Part shown: piece by piece, positions 1-4,908 of the stretch
Numbering within the stretch: the stretch's first letter is position 1
Layout: each line of letters starts with the position of its first letter
DNA from: Deltaproteobacteria bacterium
Lineage (GTDB): Bacteria > Desulfobacterota > B13-G15
DNA length: 5,314 bases
Reading direction: 5' to 3'
NCBI GenBank assembly: GCA_003646585.1
Contig: QMLA01000088.1
Location: 1-5,314 of the forward strand
Program-made: the position numbers and the translations under genes
The notes under the pieces: generated by a model
What the model was told of the DNA's origin: nothing
Databases searched by the model: none
What the model saw: the letters and a program-made list of their open reading frames with translations, nothing else

Positions 1-897
1 ATGCTCAATCGGATGGGGATCACCGTCGACCCTGCCCGTCTCAAGGTGAAGAACGTGGCTGCGGTGATGGTCACGGCAAAGCTGCCACCTTTCGCCAAAC
101 CCGGCAGCAGGATCGATGTGACCGTCTCCTCCATCGGGGATGCCACAAGCCTCCAAGGCGGCACCCTCCTTCTCACCCCCCTTAAGGGGCCTGATGGAAA
201 GGTCTATGCCGTTGCCCAGGGGCCTGTCCTGGTGGGAGGGATGGCCGCAGCAGGGGCAGCAGCACAGGTTGCCGTCAACATCCCCACAGTGGGGAAGATC
301 CCCGGAGGGGCCGTCGTTGAGAGGGAAGTGCCGCTGAGCCTCAATTACAGGGAAGAACTGAGGCTGAACCTCTACAGGCCTGACTTCACCACGGCTAAAA
401 GGGTCGAAGAGGCCATCGACCGTGCCTTCGGTCAGGACCTGGCGAAGGTCATGGATGCGGGCACAATCCTCGTGAGGGTCCCCCCCGATAAGAGGAACGA
501 GGTACCCTCCTTCATCGCATCCATCGAAGGTCTGAGGGTAACAGCCGATTCCGTGGCCAAGGTCGTGGTGGATGAAAGGACAGGCACCATCGTGATCGGT
601 GAGGGGGTGAGGATAAGACCCGTTGCCGTCTCCCATGGCAGCATCACCGTGGAGATCAAGGAAAGGCCCTGGGTCTCACAACCCGAACCCTTTGCTCCGG
701 GCGAAACGGTCGTGGTCCCCGAAACGGAGGTCGAGGTCAGGGAGGAAAAGGGACATGTGGCCATGGTCCAAGGGGCGACGGTTGGCGAATTGGTCAGGGC
801 CCTCAATGCCCTGGGTGTAACCACCAGGGACCTCATCTCGATCCTTCAGGCCATAAGGGCTGCCGGGGCCCTGGAAGGGGAACTGGAGGTCATCTGA
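1..897 (+). CDS. flgI: Flagellar P-ring protein FlgI, 5'-truncated by the window
   Basis: FlgI is a periplasmic protein that polymerises into the P-ring, the peptidoglycan-level bushing around the flagellar rod. The visible 298 residues match the FlgI body: an N-terminal stretch with Leu-Asn-Arg-Met-Gly-Ile-Thr, then KNVAAVMVTAKLPPF (about 17-31), the GGTLLLTPLKG block (53-63), YAVAQGPVLVGG (69-80) and the family-typical C-terminus with RALNALGVTTRDLISILQAI and a final LEVI. Family members are about 350-370 residues and begin with a signal peptide, so roughly 65-70 residues are missing. The ATG at base 1 is an internal Met aligning with the family's 'SMLxxLGI' region, not the start. The two cysteines that form the E. 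coli FlgI disulfide are absent here (Ala/Val and Ala at the equivalent positions), so this ring protein does not depend on that bond. The stop overlaps the flgJ start by one base. Confidence 0.97.
   Translation: MLNRMGITVDPARLKVKNVAAVMVTAKLPPFAKPGSRIDVTVSSIGDATSLQGGTLLLTPLKGPDGKVYAVAQGPVLVGGMAAAGAAAQVAVNIPTVGKIPGGAVVEREVPLSLNYREELRLNLYRPDFTTAKRVEEAIDRAFGQDLAKVMDAGTILVRVPPDKRNEVPSFIASIEGLRVTADSVAKVVVDERTGTIVIGEGVRIRPVAVSHGSITVEIKERPWVSQPEPFAPGETVVVPETEVEVREEKGHVAMVQGATVGELVRALNALGVTTRDLISILQAIRAAGALEGELEVI
885..890 (+). promoter_or_regulatory. Shine-Dalgarno site of flgJ (GGAGGT)
   Basis: GGAGGT lies six bases before the ATG at 897, inside the last codons of flgI. It supports the choice of this start and shows that flgJ has its own strong ribosome site as well as the one-base TGATG overlap with flgI. 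Confidence 0.7.
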
Positions 898-1205
898 TGG
901 AAGTGCTCCTCATAGGGTTCGAACCCTATCTTTTCCGAAAGGACCCGAAGGAGGTCTGTCAGGCCTTTGAGGCCCTGTTTCTGGAGAGACTCCTTCAGGC
1001 CATGGATCGGACCGTAGGGCGCTCGGGGCTCTTTCCCGAGACCACCGCCTCCAGGATTTACCGTTCCCTGTGGTATCAGGCCCTGGCCTATGAGATGGCA
1101 AGGGCAGGGGGACTCGGACTGTCGGAGAGGTTGCTCAAAGAACTGAGAGGGGCTAAAGTTTTTCCCCACAATGCCGATGGGGAAAACGGGAGGGATGGGC
1201 CATGA
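897..1205 (+). CDS. flgJ: Rod-binding protein FlgJ (single-domain, no muramidase)
   Basis: This 102-residue protein matches the N-terminal rod-binding (rod-capping) domain of FlgJ, which acts in the periplasm during rod assembly. The recognisable core runs from about residue 23 to 83: AFEALFLERLLQAM, then SGLF, a Tyr-rich helix (IYRSLWYQALAYEMA) and GGLGLSERLLKEL. Enterobacterial FlgJ is about 310 residues because it carries a C-terminal glucosaminidase. That domain is absent here, so cell-wall cutting for rod passage must come from a separate enzyme. The last 18 or so residues (from about 85) look unconserved, and their DNA holds a sigma-28 promoter for flgM. One cysteine (Cys21) is present. 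The start is set by the TGATG overlap with flgI and a good SD; the end overlaps flgM by four bases (ATGA). Confidence 0.9.
   Translation: MEVLLIGFEPYLFRKDPKEVCQAFEALFLERLLQAMDRTVGRSGLFPETTASRIYRSLWYQALAYEMARAGGLGLSERLLKELRGAKVFPHNADGENGRDGP
1154..1180 (+). promoter_or_regulatory. Sigma-28 (FliA) promoter for flgM-flgN-flgK-flgL
   Basis: TAAAGTTT (1154-1161), an 11-base spacer, then GCCGATGG (1173-1180). The known enterobacterial sigma-28 consensus is TAAAGTTT-N11-GCCGATAA, so 14 of 16 positions match with the exact spacing. The promoter lies in the 3' end of flgJ, over codons 86-95, just past the conserved rod-binding domain and 21 bases before the flgM ATG at 1202. By analogy with known FliA promoters, transcription would start around 1186-1188, giving a leader of only about 15 bases that begins at the flgM SD. 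This would make flgM and the genes after it a late flagellar unit driven by the sigma factor FlgM inhibits. Confidence 0.85.
1160..1186. repeat. 8-bp perfect inverted repeat interlaced with the sigma-28 promoter
   Basis: TTTTCCCC at 1160-1167 and GGGGAAAA at 1179-1186 are perfect inverted copies separated by 11 bases. The left arm covers the end of the -35 element and the spacer. The right arm covers the last two bases of the -10 element and the expected initially transcribed region. It could be an operator, or in read-through RNA a hairpin just before the flgM SD. No T-run follows on the + strand, so it does not look like an intrinsic terminator. Function is not known from the sequence. Confidence 0.6.
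1188..1194 (+). promoter_or_regulatory. Shine-Dalgarno site of flgM (GGGAGGG)
   Basis: A purine-rich GGGAGGG ends seven bases before the flgM ATG at 1202. If the sigma-28 promoter is used, this site would sit at the very 5' end of the late transcript. It is directly 3' of the inverted repeat ending at 1186. Confidence 0.6.
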
Positions 1206-1519
1206 GGATAGGGGAAAAACCACCTATAGGCCTTGAGGATTACATAAGGCAGCAACTAAGGGGAGTGACTGAAAAGGTCAGGGCCGAACGGGAGGACCGC
1301 GCCCACAGGGTCAGGGGACAAGGCGAAAAGGTCGCCATCTCCCAGGAAGCCCAGGAATTGGTGGAATTGCTCCGCAGGGCCAAGGAGATACCCGAGGTCC
1401 GGATGGAACTGGTGAGAAGGTTGAGGGAGGCCATTCAGAAAGGGACTTACGAGGTCTCCTCCCGGGATGTGGCCACCAAGATGATCCTCGAATCCCTTTA
1501 CGAAGTGCTGGGAAGATGA
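1202..1519 (+). CDS. flgM: Negative regulator of flagellin synthesis, anti-sigma-28 factor FlgM
   Basis: FlgM binds sigma-28 (FliA) in the cytoplasm and blocks late flagellar transcription; in enterics it is exported through the finished hook-basal body, releasing the sigma factor. The 105-residue product fits the family length (about 90-105). The N-terminal 40 residues are charged and low in hydrophobics, as expected for the disordered export part. The C-terminal half carries the family pattern: KVAISQEAQELVELLRRAKE (43-62), PEVRMELVRRLREAIQKGTY (64-83), then VSSRDVATKMILESLYEVL (85-103). These are the sigma-binding helices with the typical 'AI..GTY.V....VA.K...SL' signature. The start overlaps the flgJ stop in ATGA and has an SD at 1188-1194. 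A sigma-28 promoter directly upstream implies feedback control of flgM by its own target. The gene ends in a 4-base ATGA overlap with flgN. Confidence 0.93.
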   Translation: MRIGEKPPIGLEDYIRQQLRGVTEKVRAEREDRAHRVRGQGEKVAISQEAQELVELLRRAKEIPEVRMELVRRLREAIQKGTYEVSSRDVATKMILESLYEVLGR

Positions 1520-1920
1520 GCAACCTTTTGGAGCTTTACAGAGAACAGATAAGGCTGCTCGAAGAGCTACTGGAGCTCTTGAGGCGTGATGCCCAGATCA
1601 TCAAGAGCGGGTCGGTGGAGGCCCTCGATGAGCTCATCGAAAGCAACAAGAAGAAGGAAACCCTCGCCCTGAAGGTGAAGGTCATAGAGGAAGAGAAGAG
1701 GCGCCTTGAAGCGGATCAGGGACAGGCCGAAGAGTTCGAGGACAGGATCAGGGCCATCGTCCAGGAGATCGCCCAGCAGGGAGAAAGGAATCGGGTGATG
1801 CTGGAGGGGTCTCTGTCGCTGGTCAGGGCGATGCTCGGGGTGCTTTTGCCGCCTCAGGCCTACACCCCTCAGGGTAGGCCCCTTTCCGAGATACTTTCCA
1901 GATCGAGGGGCAAGTACTGA
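1516..1920 (+). CDS. flgN: Flagellar export chaperone FlgN (FlgK/FlgL-specific)
   Basis: FlgN is a small cytoplasmic chaperone that holds the hook-associated proteins FlgK and FlgL in an export-ready state. The 134-residue product is almost wholly helical by composition: long Leu/Glu/Lys/Arg heptad-like stretches at about 2-27, 33-65 and 68-110. The late segment ERNRVMLEGSLSLVRAMLGVLL (90-111), followed by PPQAYTPQGR (112-121), fits the FlgN C-terminal pattern of Asn-Arg, a hydrophobic helix and then Tyr-x-Pro-x-Gly. Position between flgM and flgK supports the call. No well-spaced SD precedes the start (GGGAAG abuts the ATG), so translation probably depends on coupling through the 4-base ATGA overlap with flgM. 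The stop overlaps flgK by one base. FlgN sequences are poorly conserved, so the name rests on length, C-terminal pattern and context together. Confidence 0.88.
   Translation: MSNLLELYREQIRLLEELLELLRRDAQIIKSGSVEALDELIESNKKKETLALKVKVIEEEKRRLEADQGQAEEFEDRIRAIVQEIAQQGERNRVMLEGSLSLVRAMLGVLLPPQAYTPQGRPLSEILSRSRGKY
1625..1640. repeat. 16-bp perfect palindrome within flgN
   Basis: TCGATGAGCTCATCGA equals its own reverse complement. It encodes Leu-Asp-Glu-Leu-Ile-Glu around residues 37-42 of FlgN. It may be a coincidence of these codons, or a protein-binding or RNA-folding site; nothing nearby decides between them. Confidence 0.4.
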
Positions 1921-3611
1921 TGTTCCTCTGGGCCCTTGAGGTCGCAAAATCGGCGCTTTTCGCCCAGCAGACTTCAATCTATGTCACCTCCCACAACATC
2001 GCCAACGTGAACACCCCCGAATATTCCCGACAGCAGGCGGTTCTCTCTACCCTAGGCCCGGTGAACCTGCCGGTTGGATATCTCGGCCGCGGGGTGTGGG
2101 TTGAGGAAGTGAGGAGAATCTATGATCGGTTCCTATCGCTTCAGATCAACTCCCAGCAGTCCGAAAAGACCTACTGGGAGACTTATCACACCACCCTTTC
2201 CTTCCTTGAGGGGATTCTCGGGAGTTCGGAACAAGAGGGCCTTGGCACCCTAATGGATGAGTTTTTCAACGCCTGGCATGATTTAAGCCTCAATCCCCAG
2301 GGATATGCCGAAAGGACAGCCCTTTTGGCCGTCTCTGACAACTTGGTGAAGTTCATAAACTACAAGGCGAAGCAGCTCTCATCGGTCAAAAGTAACATCA
2401 ATCAGGAAATTGACACCGTCATCCAGGATGTAAACCGCATCATCTCCGAAATCGCCAGGATCAATGGCCTCCTGAGGAGAGGCAGAAACGACCTGTTCGA
2501 CGAAAGGGATGGTCTCCTGAGGGAACTGGCCCAATATCTGGATTTCACCGTCCTTGAGGACTCCCAGGGGAGGGTCTCGGTCCTGGTGGGGGGGATACCC
2601 CTTGTGGAGGGGCTGGAGACCCGCCAGTTGGAGATGGAGGAGACTCAAGAGGGGGTCAAGGTTTATCTCACGGATTCCGGGGTGCGGTTCGAGATAACCT
2701 CCTTCATTTCGAGCGGAAAACTCGGGGCATTGCTCAGGGTGCGCAATCAGATCTATGGGGAGATAACCTCAAACCTCGATGAGCTGGCAAGGAGGATCAT
2801 CTACGAGGTGAACCGCTTCCACAGCGAGGGCGAAGGATTGAGCAGATACAGTTCGGTGGAGGGAGTTTACGCAGTAACCGATCCGGACTCACCCTTGCAA
2901 CAGGCCGGATTGCCCTTTGAGGTCCCTCAAGGAAGTTTTCCCATCCGGATCTATGATGCCAACGGGACGCTGATTCAAAGCGGCTCCATATCGGTGGATC
3001 CCTCCTCCGATTCCCTCAACGATCTGGTGGACCGCATAAATAACGCTTTTACGGGTTACCTGCAGGCCAGGGTAGAGGAGGGAAAGCTCATCATAGAGGC
3101 CCAGGGTACCTATTCCTTCGGTTTCGCCAGGGGAGATCAGGATCCTTCGGGAATCCTTGCCGCTTTGGGGATCAATGTCTTTTTCGTGGGGGAGGATGCG
3201 AGCACAATGGAGATCAACTCCCTCTTGCGGGATTCTCCCGAGTACATAGCCGCTTCCTCCCTCCCTTCAAGCCCGGGGGACAATTCCAATGCCCTTCAGA
3301 TAGCGGAACTTCAAACCCAACAGGTGACCTTCCAGAGGGCCGGGGCATCAGGCCAAACGGTGACCACCTTCAAGGACTTCTATGCCTCTATCGTCGGGGA
3401 CATCGGGCTCAAGTCCAAGGATGCCATGAACAGGTTTGAGACCGCCGAAGGGCTGTTGCAATCGCTGGAGAACAGGCGCCAGGAGATCTCCGGGGTCTCC
3501 ATGGACGAGGAGGTGATAAATCTGATGAGGCTTCAGCGGTCATATGAGGCGGCAACAAAGATCATTGGGATCGTCGATGAACTTTTGGAAACCCTAATTG
3601 CCTTGAGGTGA
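1920..3611 (+). CDS. flgK: Flagellar hook-associated protein 1, FlgK
   Basis: FlgK (HAP1) is an exported axial protein that forms, with FlgL, the junction between hook and filament. The 563-residue length is close to E. coli FlgK (547). The N-terminal axial motif is clear: KSALFAQQ (10-17) and SHNIANVNTPEYSRQ (24-38). The C-terminal axial helix, 524-563, has SGVSMDEEVINLMRLQRSYE followed by AATKIIGIVDELLETLIALR, the standard FlgK ending. Between them are the helical region (about 70-190), the FDERDGLLRELA block (193-204) and a beta-rich variable domain including GSFPIRIYDANGTL (338-351). There is no cysteine, as is usual for extracellular flagellar proteins. The N-terminus begins a few residues closer to the axial motif than in many homologues, but the one-base TGATG overlap with flgN and GAGGGG at 1905-1910 support this start. 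A G7 run lies at 2588-2594. Confidence 0.97.
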   Translation: MFLWALEVAKSALFAQQTSIYVTSHNIANVNTPEYSRQQAVLSTLGPVNLPVGYLGRGVWVEEVRRIYDRFLSLQINSQQSEKTYWETYHTTLSFLEGILGSSEQEGLGTLMDEFFNAWHDLSLNPQGYAERTALLAVSDNLVKFINYKAKQLSSVKSNINQEIDTVIQDVNRIISEIARINGLLRRGRNDLFDERDGLLRELAQYLDFTVLEDSQGRVSVLVGGIPLVEGLETRQLEMEETQEGVKVYLTDSGVRFEITSFISSGKLGALLRVRNQIYGEITSNLDELARRIIYEVNRFHSEGEGLSRYSSVEGVYAVTDPDSPLQQAGLPFEVPQGSFPIRIYDANGTLIQSGSISVDPSSDSLNDLVDRINNAFTGYLQARVEEGKLIIEAQGTYSFGFARGDQDPSGILAALGINVFFVGEDASTMEINSLLRDSPEYIAASSLPSSPGDNSNALQIAELQTQQVTFQRAGASGQTVTTFKDFYASIVGDIGLKSKDAMNRFETAEGLLQSLENRRQEISGVSMDEEVINLMRLQRSYEAATKIIGIVDELLETLIALR

Positions 3612-3612
3612 T
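3605..3612 (+). promoter_or_regulatory. Extended Shine-Dalgarno site of flgL (GAGGTGAT)
   Basis: GAGGTGAT is an eight-base match to the usual 16S rRNA anti-SD region. It overlaps the flgK stop codon (3609-3611), and its GAGGTG core ends five bases before the flgL ATG at 3616. It predicts strong FlgL initiation and tight coupling to flgK. It also favours 3616 over the ATG at 3611, which lies in another frame. Confidence 0.7.
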
Positions 3613-3615
3613 GCC

Positions 3616-4494
3616 ATGTTCAGCAGGATCACCAATAACATGATTTTCTTCAATGCCCTTTACCACCTCACCCGAAACGGGCGCAATATATGGTGCCTGC
3701 AGGCCCAGACGGCATCGGGCAAAAGGATCCTCGAGCCCTCCGATGATCCCATAGGGATGATGATGGCCATAAGGCTCAAGGGGCAGCTTGAGCGCTTTCA
3801 ACAGTACAAGCGCAACATAGATTTCGGCCTGAGGTGGTTGAACTACACTGAGTCCGTCCTCAACGACCTCGAAGAACTCATCAACAAAGCCCGCGAGGTG
3901 GCGGTCACCCAAGCCTCGGACACCGCAAGTGCTGACACCCGTGAGGCATCAGCCGCTTACATCAGGGGGTTGCGGGAAACCGTGCTTCAGCTGGCCAACT
4001 CAACCTACGAAGGCAGGTACATCTTCTCGGGACTGAGCGGCAATCAGGCCTATCAGGACGATGGCACTTATCTGGGAGATACTCAGTCCTTCCAAATAGC
4101 CGTGAGCGAGGGGGTTTATGTGAGGATCAACCTCACCGGGCCCGAGGTCTTTGGTACCACCACCAACCTCATCCAGGACCTGGATCGGTTCTCTCAGGCC
4201 CTTGAAACGAATGATCTGCAGGGGATCTCCCAGGCCCTAGATTACCTCGATGAGGCCTTAAACCGCGTGATCGAGGCCAGGTCACGGGTTGGGGCCTGGT
4301 ATTCGCAATTGGAATCCTACAGGACGATCCTTAACGATCGGACGATAAAGATTACAGAGAGCCTCTCCGAAATCGTAGATGCCGATCTTGCCAAGGTCAT
4401 AAGCGAACTGTCCTCCAGAGAACTTGCCTATCGGGCGACACTCCTTGCCACAAGAAGGCTCTTTGATGAAACCTTGATCTCTCTGCTCAGATAA
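3616..4494 (+). CDS. flgL: Flagellar hook-associated protein 3, FlgL
   Basis: FlgL (HAP3) is exported and forms the second junction layer between FlgK and the filament; it belongs to the flagellin superfamily. The 292-residue product is the normal length (about 290-320). The N-terminus has SRITNNMIFFNALYHL (3-18) and the superfamily signature ASGKRILEPSDDP (33-45), followed by a long helix with LEELINKAREVAV. The central part carries YEGRYIFSGL, a typical FlgL block. The C-terminus has IVDADLAKVISELSSRELAYRATLLAT, the standard ending. One cysteine is present at residue 27, where homologues usually carry another residue; cysteine is rare in extracellular axial proteins. It lies four bases after flgK with a strong SD. 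The stop is TAA at 4492-4494, unlike the TGA used by the other genes here. Confidence 0.97.
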   Translation: MFSRITNNMIFFNALYHLTRNGRNIWCLQAQTASGKRILEPSDDPIGMMMAIRLKGQLERFQQYKRNIDFGLRWLNYTESVLNDLEELINKAREVAVTQASDTASADTREASAAYIRGLRETVLQLANSTYEGRYIFSGLSGNQAYQDDGTYLGDTQSFQIAVSEGVYVRINLTGPEVFGTTTNLIQDLDRFSQALETNDLQGISQALDYLDEALNRVIEARSRVGAWYSQLESYRTILNDRTIKITESLSEIVDADLAKVISELSSRELAYRATLLATRRLFDETLISLLR

Positions 4495-4502
4495 AATAGT
4501 AT
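4474..4502 (+). promoter_or_regulatory. Possible weak sigma-70-type promoter upstream of cheY
   Basis: TTGATC (4474-4479), a 17-base spacer and TAGTAT (4497-4502) resemble the housekeeping consensus at four of six positions in each box. It lies across the end of flgL and the only A/T-richer gap of the window, 31 bases before the cheY ATG. Such matches arise often by chance, so this is only a candidate for independent cheY expression. Confidence 0.25.
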
Positions 4503-4523
4503 TGGTAAGTCAACATGACCCAA
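4502..4523 (+). other. Small imperfect hairpin in the flgL-cheY gap
   Basis: TTGG (4502-4505) pairs with CCAA (4520-4523), and GTCA (4509-4512) with TGAC (4516-4519), leaving a three-base bulge and a three-base loop. No T-run follows, so it is not an intrinsic terminator. It may be an mRNA structure or processing site before the cheY SD (GGGAAGG, 4525-4531), or just chance. Confidence 0.25.
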
Positions 4524-4533
4524 CGGGAAGGTA

Positions 4534-4908
4534 ATGAAGATTCTCGTAGTGGATGATTTTGCCACTATGCGGGCCATTACCAAGAAAATCCTCAAGGATT
4601 TGGGTTACAAGGACATAGTGGAGGCGGAAAACGGAGAGGAAGCTTTAAAGATCCTGAAATCCGAAAGGATCGATCTGGTCATCTCGGATTGGAACATGCC
4701 CAAGATGGACGGATTGGCCCTTCTTAAGGCCATCAGATCGGATCCCGAGCTGAAGGACACCCTGGTCATGATGGTGACTGCCGAGGCAGAAAAGCAGAAG
4801 GTCCTTGAGGCCGTGAAGCTCGGGGTAAACGGTTACGTGGTCAAGCCCTTCACCCCCGAAACCCTTGAGGAGAAGATCAAGAAGGTCTTGTCCCAAAAGA
4901 AGAGCTGA
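4534..4908 (+). CDS. cheY: Chemotaxis response regulator CheY
   Basis: CheY is a single-domain response regulator. When phosphorylated by CheA it binds FliM at the flagellar switch and changes motor rotation. The 124-residue product is one receiver domain with no output domain. Acidic residues Asp7-Asp8 and phosphoacceptor Asp52 (in SDWNMPKMDG, 51-60) are present, with Thr82, Tyr101 and Lys104 in GYVVKPFTP (100-108). These correspond to E. coli Asp12/Asp13, Asp57, Thr87, Tyr106 and Lys109. The Asp-Trp-Asn-Met-Pro motif and GVNGYVVKPFT are characteristic of true CheY rather than other receivers. It follows flgL by 39 bases, possibly with a weak promoter of its own, and its stop overlaps the next ORF by one base (TGATG), suggesting the two products are made together. 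Confidence 0.93.
   Translation: MKILVVDDFATMRAITKKILKDLGYKDIVEAENGEEALKILKSERIDLVISDWNMPKMDGLALLKAIRSDPELKDTLVMMVTAEAEKQKVLEAVKLGVNGYVVKPFTPETLEEKIKKVLSQKKS

Noticed and set aside
1..3. ATG at base 1 as the start of flgI
   Set aside because: The first visible residues align with an internal FlgI segment, the signal peptide and about 65-70 residues are missing, and no upstream sequence is available. The gene is cut by the window.
432..836. 134-codon open frame on the - strand inside flgI
   Set aside because: It lies wholly within a strongly conserved FlgI region, and its translation has no recognisable domain. It is a shadow of the purine-rich coding strand.
846..1223. 125-codon open frame on the - strand across flgJ
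   Set aside because: It is antisense to flgJ and the start of flgM, with no domain signal and no supporting neighbours.
1567..1977. 136-codon open frame on the - strand across flgN/flgK
   Set aside because: It is antisense to two well-supported genes and its product looks like a mirrored codon pattern without any family resemblance.
2588..2594. G7 run in flgK (also C7 at 480-486 in flgI and C7 at 5111-5117) as phase-variation tracts
   Set aside because: Known phase-variable homopolymers are usually longer, and runs of seven are expected now and then in G/C-rich codon use. Only read-level length variation would revive the idea.
4063..4077. TGGCAC followed by TGGGA as a sigma-54 promoter
   Set aside because: The essential GC of the -12 element is missing, and it lies inside flgL with no gene start nearby.
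4346..4373. TAAAGATT followed by TCCGAAAT as a sigma-28 promoter for cheY
   Set aside because: The spacer is 12 bases and the -10 box matches only five of eight positions, within conserved flgL coding sequence. It is far weaker than the site at 1154.
4495..4533. Transcription terminator between flgL and cheY
   Set aside because: Only a short bulged hairpin is present and no T-run follows, so read-through into cheY is more likely than termination.
4586..4601. AAATCCT/AGGATTT inverted repeat in cheY
   Set aside because: The loop would be only two bases, it lies inside a conserved CheY helix, and no T-run or control context accompanies it.
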